Below are positions 41,810-50,727 of a stretch of 64,000 nt of DNA, piece after piece. The stretch spans positions 1,302,001 through 1,366,000 of the forward strand of contig OZ251234.1 in NCBI GenBank assembly GCA_965240325.2, given 5' to 3'. The translations under genes were made by a program, and so were the position numbers. A model generated the notes under the pieces. That model was not told the origin of the DNA and did not search any database. It worked only from the letters and a program-made list of their open reading frames with translations. The stretch comes from Rebecca billardiae RCC1528. Lineage: Eukaryota; Haptophyta. Numbering within the stretch: position 1 is the stretch's first letter; the number at the start of each line of letters is the position of its first letter.

Positions 41810-42441
41810 TGCTGCGCGACCGTCGGGGACCTCACCGTCGTCGCCGTCGGGGACCATTCGTTGGCTGCTTTGACCCGGCCGGGCCTGGGGCCTCAGGCCT
41901 GCGCCGCCTAGCTTACGCCGACTCATCAGGCTTAGCAGCGTTAGTGCAGCAGCGTACTGCGACTGTCTGCGTAGCTAGCATTATTAATATTAATTAAATA
42001 ATTCAATTATAAGGTAGCAGTGCTGCCAAGCAGTCGGCCCGCGCAGGTGGCCGTGATGCACGTGCTGAGCCGGCGCTACGCTTAACAGGAAGGCTTTGAG
42101 CAGTCACGGATGTCGACAATCACAGAACGACTGACAGTAACGCCTGTCACGTGGTACTAGTGTCACGATGCCAGTACACGCGAATGCCGCGTGCGCTACT
42201 CGCTAGCTACTGCTAGTAGCTGGTGACCATCCGCGCCACCGCCGCTGCTCATTTCTGCGCACCCACGGATATCATCATCGCGCCAGCAGCAAAAGAATTC
42301 AAGGCGGCGTCGTCGCCGGTCGCCATCGTGTCATATCGGATCTCGCGTCATTGCGCGCCCCCCTCACACCGCTCGCCGGCGGGGACTTCGGCGGCAGAGC
42401 GCACGTGGACACTGCTGGAGAGCGCGCTCTGCAGCCACGCC
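41810..42441. other. Intergenic and probable 5' leader
   Basis: About 630 bases. The stretch at 41970-42012 is AT-rich (ATTATTAATATTAATTAAAT), a likely transcript end. The frame of the next gene is open back to 42223, but the first ATG is 42442. No other gene. Confidence 0.5.
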
Positions 42442-43386
42442 ATGTCGTCTGCGGGCTCGCCCGGACGCGCCGCCGCGACGGGGCTCGACTACGTGCACGC
42501 CGGCACCGTACCGCGCCAGCGCGTGCGTCCGGAGGCCATGTTCGATCCGAGCGATCCTCGCATCAAGCAGGACCTCGTGCGCATGATCCTGCAGTGGTGC
42601 GAGGATGAGGGGTACTACGCGTCGATGCTGACGATCCAGGATGAGGCGAACGTCAAGCTCGCGGAGCAGGAGCACCGCGAGGCACTGATCCACCGCATGC
42701 GGCACTCCATCATGGAGGGTGACTGGGCAGAGGTCGAGCGGCTGTGCACGCGGCACGCGTTCAAGAACTACAAGGCGCTGCTCTTCGCCGTGTACCGCCA
42801 GCAGTACCTCGAGCTGATCGCCGGGCAGGAGTACCAGAAGGCCTTCTCGCTGCTCAACAAGCGGCTGAAGCCGCTCGAGGCGCACGCGCGCTCGGGCCAG
42901 GAGTTCAAGGAGCTGTGCTACCTGCTCACGTGCAAGTCTGTCGCAGACGGCCTGCCGGCGTGGGAGGGCACGGTGCGCGCACGCGAGCAGCTGGTGGAGC
43001 ACTTCCAGACGGTGATCGTGTTCGACGAGCGCGGCGGCGAGGGCGCGGCCGCGACGAGCGGCGGCGGCGGCGCTGCCGGCGGTAGCAGTGGCGGCGGTGG
43101 GCCGGCGGGCGCAGGCGGCGGCGGCAGCACGCATGAGCGCGGCGCCAACGGCGGCGGCGGCAGCAGCGGCGGTGGGAGCGACGGCGGGATCGCGGGCGGC
43201 ATCAGCTCGAACCGCGCGCGGCAGCCGCAGAAGAAGGTGCCCGAGCGTCGCCTCATCGAGCTGCTCCGGCAGGCCTACGCGTACCAGGTCGAATTCTCGC
43301 ATTTCCACCCGAGGGTCCTCGCGTCGGCGATGGCGCTCGAAGGAGGGCGCGGCGCGGGCGGCGCGGCGGGCGGCGCGGCGAGCACG

Positions 43387-43418
<32 letters not shown>

Positions 43419-44724
43419 GGCGGCGTTCGGCGCGCGCGGCTCCGCGCCCATCGTGCGCTCCCTCCTCGTCGACTACAGCTGCCCGATGCTCCCCAACTCG
43501 CTCACTGCGACCCTGAGCGGACACTCGGCGGATGTGAAGAGCGTCGCCTTCCTCGGCCGCGCGGGCGCGCACGTGATCTCGGGAGGGTCGGACAACACGG
43601 TGTGCGTGTGGTCGCCGGGCGTGGACGGGGGCAAGCCGAGCCTGCGGCTGACGGGGCACACCGCGCGGGTGTGGTCGGTGATGGCCCCGCTCAGTGGCCG
43701 CTTCTTCGTCAGCGCCGGCGCCGAGGGCGCGGTGCGCGTGTGGCGCGTGGGCGAGGCCGCGGAGGCTGCGGCGCAGGCGGGCGATGGCGGCGGCGGCGGC
43801 GGCGGCGGCGTAGGCAACGCGCCGCTGACGCCGCCTGCGCAGAACAGGCTGCATCGCGCGCAGCTGGGCTCGCGCCGCGGGACCGAGGCCAACGTGGACA
43901 CGGGCGGCTCGCGCACGCCGCACATCGAGTGTGCGCACGTCCTCTCGGACGGGCAGGCGGGCGCCGTGTACGTCGCGGCCATGTCGGAGACTGAGCGCGT
44001 CGTCGTGAGCGGCGGGTACGACCGCAAGATCCGGATGTACGAGCTGGGCGCGGGCGGCAAGCTGACGAGCGTGCTCAGTGGGCACGAGTCGGCGGTCACC
44101 TCCGCCGCGTTCAATCCGGCCGCGAACCTCATCGTCAGCGGTGCGCGCGAGGCCGCGGCGCGCGCGCCCTTGCCGAGCCGCGGCGCGCGCGGCCACCGAC
44201 CAGCTGCCACGCTCATCCCCGCGCGTGAGGACGCCGCGCCCCCGCCTGCTCTCCGGCGCCGTCGCGCTGCAGGTTCGAAGGACTGCCGGGTCAAGTTCTG
44301 GGACGTGCGTAGCGGGCTGTGCATCAAGTCGCTCTCGTCGCCGCTCATCGGCGAGGTCTCATCCGTCGCCCTCTCGGCGGGCGGGCAGTCGTTCGTCGTG
44401 TGCTCGCGCGACAACGCGAACCGGCTGTGGGACCTGCGCTCCGCCAAGTCAGTCGTGACGTACAAGGGGCACACGAACACGTCGGCGAACTTTGTGCGCG
44501 CTCGCTTCGGCCCGAATGACGAGAGCGTGATCGGCGGCTCAGAGGACGGGTACGTCCACCTCTGGGACCGGCACACGGGCGCGCTGCTGCACCGGCTCGG
44601 CGGGCACGCATCGATCGTGTACGATGTCGACTGGAGCGAGCGCGCCTCGCAGCTGGCGAGCTGCTCGCACGATGGCACGGTGCGCCTTTGGATGTGGGAC
44701 GCTGCAGTCGGCTACGATTGTTAA
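42442..44724 (+). CDS. LisH-CTLH-WD40 repeat protein
   Basis: Exons 42442-44140 and 44273-44724 give 716 residues. The 132-base intron (GTGCGCGCGA to GCTGCAG) is in frame and stop-free, but its removal restores a WD40 blade: NLIVSG-SKDCRVKFWDVR. LisH is at about 41-73 (DLVRMILQWCEDEGYYASML), CTLH at about 80-146 (IMEGDWAEVERLCTRHAFKN, then QQYLELIAGQEYQKAFSLLN). Gly-rich linkers lie near 200-250 and 300-325. WD40 repeats start near 350 (LTATLSGHSADVKSVAFLG; SGGSDNTVCVWSPG; LTGHTARVWSV; SGGYDRKIRMYELG; LSGHESAVTSAAFNP; GGSEDGYVHLWDRHTG; CSHDGTVRLWMWD). The order resembles WDR26/GID7-type ubiquitin-ligase subunits and SMU1, but I cannot assign an orthologue. Likely a scaffold in a multiprotein complex. 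Confidence 0.85.
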
Positions 44725-45088
44725 GTGTTAGCAGTGATGCCGTGCGTCATGGCTGATGGAGCGAGTGGTCGTCGCCGAGGCCGACGACCGACAGTTTAGA
44801 GTTAGTAGACTATTCGAGCGTTACTTTGCCATGTGGTGCCATGTGAAGCCTGAGGGCACTCCGCACTGAGGCGGTCTGAGGCCCGTGATTCGTGAAGCCT
44901 GAAGGGCCCGGCCGCGCGCGGACCGGGACATGCGTCGTATAACTTGACACTCGCGACGTCCCGCCGCGCTCACCAAGTGCTCGCAGCTCGGACTGCTGCC
45001 TGCTCCCGCTGTTGGCCTCCACCACGAGGCCTCCGCTCACCAAGTGCTCGCAGCTCGGGCTGCTGCCTGCTCCCGCTGTTGGACTCAG
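44725..45088. other. Region between convergent genes with a 48-base direct repeat
   Basis: Between the WD40 gene (+) and the lumenal-type gene (-). Holds the direct repeat at 44968-45015 and 45035-45082 and otherwise nothing gene-like. Confidence 0.5.
44968..45082 (+). repeat. Two direct copies of a 48-base sequence
   Basis: GCTCACCAAGTGCTCGCAGC to GCTCCCGCTGTTGG occurs at 44968-45015 and 45035-45082 with a single difference. The second copy ends within six bases of the stop end of the next gene on the minus strand. Confidence 0.9.
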
Positions 45089-45625
45089 CTATTCGGCTGA
45101 GCCCACGTTCGCAATGCGGATGATCTCGTCGATCGACTTGAGGCTGCTGTCGACCGACTGTTGCAAAGCCATCTCATCGCACTCGGGAGACGTCGCGGTG
45201 GTGATGGAGCGCATGATTGTGCGCTTCAGGTTGATCACGCTGTACGCCTCCTTCTCTGCGCTCATCGCGACGTTCGAGGCGCCCGTCATCACGTCGTCGC
45301 GCGCGCGGGAGAAGCCTTCGGCGGCACACAGCTTGCCACCATCGTCGTAGCTCTTGCGTAGCGCCTCAAACTCCGAGCGGGCCCGCCTGAGCCGCTCGAC
45401 GCCCTCCGCCTTCGACACGGTCAGCGCCGGTCCACCCGGCCCGCCCGCTGGCAGGTAGCGTTCATAGGTCTTGGCCATTTCGCTCGCCTCGCAGCGGCGC
45501 GTCGTGCGCGCGGCGAGTGTGCCCAGCCCTCCGATCACAGCCGCCCGGCGCGAGACCCCCGTGAGCCGCGGGGCGCCCTCGGCACCTGCCGCCACCGCCA
45601 GCAGCGCGACGAACGTGTGCCGCAT
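45089..45625 (-). CDS. Predicted plastid (thylakoid lumen-type) protein, unknown function
   Basis: A 178-residue protein. The N-terminus has a signal-peptide-like MRHTFVALLAVAAGAEG, then GVSRRAAVIGGLGTLAA, whose twin arginine and hydrophobic run resemble a Tat-type thylakoid transfer signal. The mature part is helical and rich in charged residues (AEGVERLRRARSEFEALRKS; SSLKSIDEIIRIANVG), with two cysteines. Size, targeting and helix content recall small lumenal photosystem proteins, but there is no diagnostic motif and I do not assign it. The frame is open upstream, but the first ATG is 45625. Confidence 0.6.
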   Translation of the reverse strand: MRHTFVALLAVAAGAEGAPRLTGVSRRAAVIGGLGTLAARTTRRCEASEMAKTYERYLPAGGPGGPALTVSKAEGVERLRRARSEFEALRKSYDDGGKLCAAEGFSRARDDVMTGASNVAMSAEKEAYSVINLKRTIMRSITTATSPECDEMALQQSVDSSLKSIDEIIRIANVGSAE

Positions 45626-45809
45626 GACCGAGGAGGTTCCGATCGCGCGCTGCAATCACTGCAATGGCTGCTGCGCGAGCGATCACGTCGCAGCCATTTC
45701 CTACTACAATTGCATGTCCGTACAGTTTACCCTTATTTAGTTTACTAAAGTTATGTTTTTTTAAAAAGATAAGACTATCAATGCTGCAGACGATGATACG
45801 TCAGACGAT

Positions 45810-47465
45810 TCAGACAAGCGGCAACTTCGGCTCGACTCCAACTGCAACGTCATCACAGTCCCCTGCCCCTGGCTGACTCTGCGCGCCAGGCGGGGGCCTC
45901 ATCACCATAGCTGCCTGCTTCGACGTTGGGTCACTGTCTCCTCGCATCACGACAGATCCGCCTGCTGGGCCCTGAACCTGAGCCGCGTGGCTGCCATCGG
46001 TGCGAGAGGCGGTCAGGTGCCTGTCGATGAGGCGGTACAGGGCCCGCCGCGCGGGCTCTTCCACCCAGCGGTGAGTCGCCGCACTCACCACCGCCACGAG
46101 AGCCATGGCTGGCACAACGTCCCGCCCGCGAAGCAGCGGAGGGGCCGACCAGCCGGCAAGATAGCGCTGCGCGATCCCATCGTCCGGCGCGCGCGGAAGG
46201 CCCCTCAGCCACGCGTAGATGTAGAAAAGAGGCCAGTGCATGCAGTACCAAGAGTAGGAGACCTTGCCGAGCCACAGGAGGGGCGCGCGCGTGAGGAGAC
46301 GCTCGGCCGCGCAGCCCGGCGCACGCGTCAGCGCGTAGAGCCAAAGCGCAAACGCAGGCGCGACCAGCAGGTCAGACGGGTACGCGAAGGCGTCCCACGC
46401 GATGAGCGAGGCGGCATGCCCATAGGTGTGGGCGAAGAGCAGCGGCACGCAGAGATGGGCGAGCGTGAAGAGCGCGTACCCCAGCGCGCAGCCGTTGGCG
46501 ACAACGGCCCAGCGCGAGGAGGGCATGGCGCTCGTCGCCGACAAGAGACTGTCGCCGGTGCCGACCGCTGTCTTGGCTGCGCCCGCTCCGAGCAGCGCGT
46601 GGCTGCCCACCACTGCCCCCATCACGCACACCGGGAGCTTGTTCAACGGATGCATGCGCGCAACCATGCGTGCCTGGTGCAATAGCCGGGCAGTGGGCGC
46701 GAGCGAGGCCGGCTTCGGCTTCAAAGGTGACACCGTGCACATGAGGACCACCGCGGTCAGCACCCAGAGCAGCATGTACGCGAGCCACAGCCGGATGCAC
46801 AGCTCGACGACACGCGGCGCCGCGCGTGCCTTCTGCACGTGCCGCTGGATCGCGGGGAAGGCCGCGTAGAAGAGCACGAGGCCGTTCACAAAGAAGAGCG
46901 GCACGTTCACAAAGACAAAGCCCGGCACCCACGCTTGCACGCAGAGCAGGTTGAGCACAACCTCGAGTGGCATGTACCACCACGCGGTGGACAGCGCTTC
47001 GCGCCCACCCTTCAGGAGGGCGGTGACCGGCGTGCTAACCGCGACCGACAGCCAGTAGACGGGGCCCAGTCGCGCGAGCCGCCGCGCCCAAAATCGGCGC
47101 GCGAAAGGACCCCACCCGCGCGACTCTGACGTGGGAGCGTCGTTGTTGGCGATGCACGTCACGAATCCGGCCAGCACGTAGAAGAGCTGCACGGCCGCCA
47201 CACCGTTGAAGTACACGAGTGGCTGGTAGAGCATCATGGTGTAGAAGTGGCCTAGGCTCACCTGGATCGTTGCGATGCCGCGTAGACCGTCGAAAGCGGC
47301 GGTATGCACGCGCGGGGGATGTGGGGTGGCATCGACGCTCGACGGCGTCGTCGAAACCATTGTGCAGGCAGCTGCTGCGTGCCGCGGCGTAGGGCGTGGT
47401 GCCCGCCGCGGCGCCGCGCTGCACGTGTGCGAGCGATGCGCGGTCGTGCAGGGAGCGCGCTTCAT
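45810..47465 (-). CDS. Acyltransferase-3 family multipass membrane protein (OafA/NolL-like)
   Basis: Integral membrane O-acyltransferase of about 551 residues, predicted to move acyl groups onto sugars, lipids or proteins. After a basic leader, FDGLRGIATIQVSLGHFYTM matches the start of the family's first helix with its conserved Arg and His. YFNGVAAVQLFYVLAGFVTC and FWARRLARLGPVYWLSVAVS are the family's second and third blocks (FFVLSGF-like and RRxxRLxPxY). Further helices follow: VVLNLLCVQAWVPGFVFVNV, FVNGLVLFYAAFPAI, and near the C-terminus SYSWYCMHWPLFYIYAWLRG, then VPAMALVAVVSAATHRWVEE. That is about ten in all, and the final WVEEPARRALY is the typical closing motif. A Met at 47360 could be the true start. 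Divergent from the DUF1825-like gene, 84 bases away. Confidence 0.88.
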   Translation of the reverse strand: MKRAPCTTAHRSHTCSAAPRRAPRPTPRHAAAACTMVSTTPSSVDATPHPPRVHTAAFDGLRGIATIQVSLGHFYTMMLYQPLVYFNGVAAVQLFYVLAGFVTCIANNDAPTSESRGWGPFARRFWARRLARLGPVYWLSVAVSTPVTALLKGGREALSTAWWYMPLEVVLNLLCVQAWVPGFVFVNVPLFFVNGLVLFYAAFPAIQRHVQKARAAPRVVELCIRLWLAYMLLWVLTAVVLMCTVSPLKPKPASLAPTARLLHQARMVARMHPLNKLPVCVMGAVVGSHALLGAGAAKTAVGTGDSLLSATSAMPSSRWAVVANGCALGYALFTLAHLCVPLLFAHTYGHAASLIAWDAFAYPSDLLVAPAFALWLYALTRAPGCAAERLLTRAPLLWLGKVSYSWYCMHWPLFYIYAWLRGLPRAPDDGIAQRYLAGWSAPPLLRGRDVVPAMALVAVVSAATHRWVEEPARRALYRLIDRHLTASRTDGSHAAQVQGPAGGSVVMRGDSDPTSKQAAMVMRPPPGAQSQPGAGDCDDVAVGVEPKLPLV

Positions 47466-47549
47466 CCGCCCTCGGACCAGTCCGGACTCACCACGCGGTG
47501 ACGCGGCTTCGCGAGTTATCTACGGAACTTGTAGCTGCCCGTCCACGCC
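47466..47549. promoter_or_regulatory. Shared head-to-head promoter region
   Basis: 84 bases between start codons of the acyltransferase (-) and the DUF1825-like gene (+). No recognised core element. If the acyltransferase starts at 47360 the region grows to 189 bases. Confidence 0.35.
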
Positions 47550-48407
47550 ATGCTCGCGTTCGTCGTGCTGGCGGCGACAAGCTCGACGTCGCGCGCGATC
47601 ATCACGCCTATCGGTCCCTTCTGCCCCTTCCGATCAAAGGCGTGCGGCGATGGTGGCCCTATCGACACGTTCATGTCGCGCGCGTCGTCCAAGGTGCCGA
47701 GCTTTGCGGCAGACATGGCGCGCTTGCAGTTGGATGCGCAGATGGGCAACGCGCCCGACCTGGGCCGGCTGCGCGAGCTCACAGACGAGCTCGACACCAC
47801 TTTCCGCGCGTGGCAGCAGATGCTGGAGGCGATGGACGCGTCGCAGGACTTCCAGGCGCTCGAGTACTTCACACTCACGCGAGCGCACCTCGCCAGGAAA
47901 GGGCAGTCGTTCGAGTCGCTCTCGCAGGCGATTGGCTGGCAGGTGGAGGCGATGCGCGCGGTGTGCGAGGATCGCCCGCCGCCGCCGCCCCCCGACATGC
48001 CCCTCGAGGCGGCCGCATCCGCGGGCTCTCTCGGTGCGTCCTCGCTCGCGCCGCCAACGATCGACGCTCCGCCGTTCACAGATGGCGCAGCGGCCTTCGA
48101 GTCAGAGGTGGTGCGGGACGAGTACTCGGCGCTCGTGCGGGACCACGCGGCGCTCGTCGCCATGGGCGAGCGGTACGGCAGCTTCGATCCGCGAGGCAAG
48201 CTCGCCTTCCTCGACGAGATCGAGAAGATTGAGGCGCGGTGGGACACTTTCTTCGCCCGATTTGTTTTGCTCGGCACACTCAACCCCGAGTTCACTGAGC
48301 AGGGCGAGCGCTTCCTCGAGGCGCTCGAGCTGGGGCAGGGCGAGTTTCGCGAGCTGCTGCGTGATGCGCACGAGCGGATGCGCACATCGGCCAAGCGCGA
48401 CCTGTGA
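47550..48407 (+). CDS. Plastid-targeted DUF1825-like protein
   Basis: A 285-residue protein related to DUF1825 proteins of cyanobacteria and plastids. The C-terminal part (about 185-280) fits DUF1825: ESEVVRDEYSALVRDHAALV, GERYGSFDPRGKLAFLDEIE, ARWDTFFARFVLL. The N-terminal half (about 53-145) is another helical unit also seen in cyanobacterial proteins (MARLQLDAQMGNAPDLGRLR; WQQMLEAMDASQDFQALEYF; LTRAHLARKG). The two are joined by a Pro-rich linker (PPPPPPDMP). The hydrophobic N-terminus MLAFVVLAATSSTSRAI suggests import into a complex plastid. Molecular function is unknown. Single exon; the ATG at 47550 is the first in frame. Confidence 0.7.
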   Translation: MLAFVVLAATSSTSRAIITPIGPFCPFRSKACGDGGPIDTFMSRASSKVPSFAADMARLQLDAQMGNAPDLGRLRELTDELDTTFRAWQQMLEAMDASQDFQALEYFTLTRAHLARKGQSFESLSQAIGWQVEAMRAVCEDRPPPPPPDMPLEAAASAGSLGASSLAPPTIDAPPFTDGAAAFESEVVRDEYSALVRDHAALVAMGERYGSFDPRGKLAFLDEIEKIEARWDTFFARFVLLGTLNPEFTEQGERFLEALELGQGEFRELLRDAHERMRTSAKRDL

Positions 48408-48573
48408 ATGCACGCGTGGCTGGACCCGCCACCGAGGGGCGTGACTCATGAACCGCGCGACAGTGAGTTGACTGGTGATGATGATTGATGATCGCGCGGC
48501 GGTGACTCGCCCTTCGGGCTTACTAGTTACTGCCCTTAGCAGGTTACTTAGGCCTTAGGCTTAGCTAGCCTCA

Positions 48574-48576
<3 letters not shown>

Positions 48577-48641
<65 letters not shown>

Positions 48642-48671
48642 ATATATATATATCATATATATATATATATC
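48577..48671. repeat. (TA)n microsatellite
   Basis: TA array with two interruptions (GATATA near 48638 and TCATATA near 48651). Confidence 0.97.
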
Positions 48672-48995
48672 AGCACAGTGACGTCGATCATTGGCTGGCT
48701 GCGGATCATCATCAATCATATATCATCATCATCTGTCTCCACAAGGGTATGCACGCAGCCGGTTGCTCGTCGCCTTGGCCGCGCTGCCAGTGTCGGCGAG
48801 CCGCGAGGGCGGGAGGGCAAAGTCCTCGCGGAGCAGCTGAAGCACGGCGACTCGGAGGACGAGCTCAAGCCGTGCGCCGCGGTTTCACACAGCGATGGCC
48901 AGAAGCTGCTGTCGTCTGTGCCCATCCCCGACACCAGCTCGATACGTCGTCCGACGGCCCTCGAGCACCGAGGCGCAGCTGGATCCGGATATAGA
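48672..48995. other. Intergenic
   Basis: About 320 bases between the TA array and the end of the hydrolase gene. Contains small ATC/ATCATC repeats near 48706-48735. No gene. Confidence 0.5.
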
Positions 48996-50226
48996 TCAAG
49001 ACGCCTTCGGCTTCTGCTCCGCAGCGCGCTGGCCCGGCGGCGTGGTGGGTGCGGGCGGCTCGGCGCCGCAGAGCTGGCAGAACAGGCTGAAGTCATCGCC
49101 ACGCTTCACGGCGGCGCGCACCCAGAGGTTGTACCCGAGCTCGTCGCCAAGCCGCGACGGCACCGTCGGCGCGCGTCGCCCGCGCTGCGCGCGCGCCTGC
49201 GCCAGCTTGATGCGCAGCTGCTCGTTCCCCGACAGCCGCGAGGCCGCCTGCGTGAGCAGCATCAGCGTGTACTCGTGGCCCGGGCACATCAGAGTGTCCG
49301 GGGACACCGCGCTGAAGAGCCGGCCCAGGTCGTCGTACATGAGGGCGGCGGAGCGCTCGAAGAGGGCGCCGCAGCCGCCGACGAAGAGGGCATCGCCCGT
49401 GAACAGGAGCGGCGGCGCCTCCGCGGCCGCCGCGCCGCCGCCTGCCGCTGGCGCGCGCGACACCTCGTAGCAGATGGAGCCTCGCGTGTGCCCGCGCAAC
49501 CCGTGGCAGCGCACGCGCAGCGCGCCGCCTGCCACGGCGAAGTCGTCGGCGTGGCGCACGAAGCGGCTGGCGCACGGCACCCGCCAGCCCTCCTCCGCGC
49601 CGCCGACCACCTCGGCCTCCGGCCACGCGGCCTTCACCCGCCGGTTGCCGCCCGAGTGGTCCCAGTGCCAGTGCGTCGTGAGCACGTGCGTGAGCGTGAG
49701 GCCCTGCTCCGCGACAAAGCGCAGGATCACCTCGGGGTCGGCGGCGTCGACGGCGATGGCGCGGCGCTCCGGGTCCGCCGCGTCGAAGACAACGTACCCG
49801 TAGTTCCCGCCGAAGATCTCGCCGAGGATGGGCAGCACCGCCAGGCGCAGCGACGAGCCTGTGCGCTCCTCGCCCACGATGGACGGCTGCGTGCCGCCCG
49901 CCTGCGGTGGCTGCGGCTGGCCCTTCTTGGTGTGCGCGATGTGCCCGAGCACGAGGTGCGTGATGCGCGTGCCGAACAGGCCATACCTGCCCAGCCGAGG
50001 TGCGGTCACGCCCGCGCCGCCCGCACGTGAGGGCGAGACGGCGCGCGGAGGTTTGGCGCACCGAGCCGCACGCGATTGCGGCGCCGCGCGCGCACATGAC
50101 ACGCAGGATGAGCGGAAAGGCGGGGCACGGGTCGTCGACGCCGAGGCGGGCGAGGGTCGAGATGTAGTAGCAGATGCCGGCGAAGCCGCCGAGAGAGCCA
50201 ATCCCCCATTTGGCGAGCCACCACAT
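48996..50226 (-). CDS. Metallo-beta-lactamase fold hydrolase (glyoxalase II-like), membrane-anchored
   Basis: Exons 50226-50096 and 49986-48996, 109-base GT-AG intron, 373 residues. The frame of exon 2 is open far upstream, but exon 1 supplies a sensible start: MWWLAKWGIGSLGGFAGICY, a membrane anchor or signal anchor. The metal-binding set is complete: THWHWDH at 148-154 (His149, His151, Asp153, His154), His210 in LRGHTRGS, Asp242 in LLFTGDALFVGG and His281 in CPGHEYT. GDALFVGGCG and PGHEYT are typical of hydroxyacylglutathione hydrolase, which splits S-lactoylglutathione to D-lactate and glutathione. A 15-residue Gly/Ala insert lies between the third and fourth motif. The C-terminal domain retains NLWVRAAVKRGDDFSLFCQL. 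Glyoxalase II is likely, but related thioesterases are possible. Confidence 0.85.
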
Positions 50227-50342
50227 GCCGCCCGAGCGCCACTGAGTCCGTTGCCGCGCGCCTCGAGGACGCGATACTGCTGCGCGTCCGCGCCGTCTCT
50301 TTTCCTCGTAGTCGGAGATTGCATCTGCCGGCGCGACAGCAA

Positions 50343-50727
50343 AACGCGATCGACAGATCTAGAGTGACTTGGCGGGCGTCAATCTCCCGCCTGCCTGATC
50401 AAGAGAGCGCTGTGAGCAAACTGTAGGATCACGTGCGACACTGCGCGTATCCCACAGTACCTGACGCGGCTCGGTCGACAGTTGACAGTTGGCGTGCCCC
50501 TTGAGCGCGAGCCGGAATTGATTGAGGCCGCGCGAGTGGCAATCGAACTGCCGATGGGACCATTGCTGAGGCTGCTGAGGCTTCGCATTGGATGATGGGT
50601 GGCCACCGACGACGGACGGTTCTCGGACGACGTCCGACTCCGACGGTTCTTGAGCGCGATCGCCGCATGCCGACTCGGCGCATGCACGGCGAGGGCTCGT
50701 CGGCGCGCCCCCGGCAGGACGGCTGGC
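50343..50727. other. Intergenic
   Basis: About 385 bases downstream of the CDT1-like gene. Several GAGGCTGCTGAGG-type short repeats at 50566-50582. No supported gene. Confidence 0.5.

Noticed and set aside
42223-42441. N-terminal extension of the LisH-CTLH-WD40 protein
   Set aside because: No ATG in the extension and no similarity; the first ATG at 42442 precedes the conserved region.
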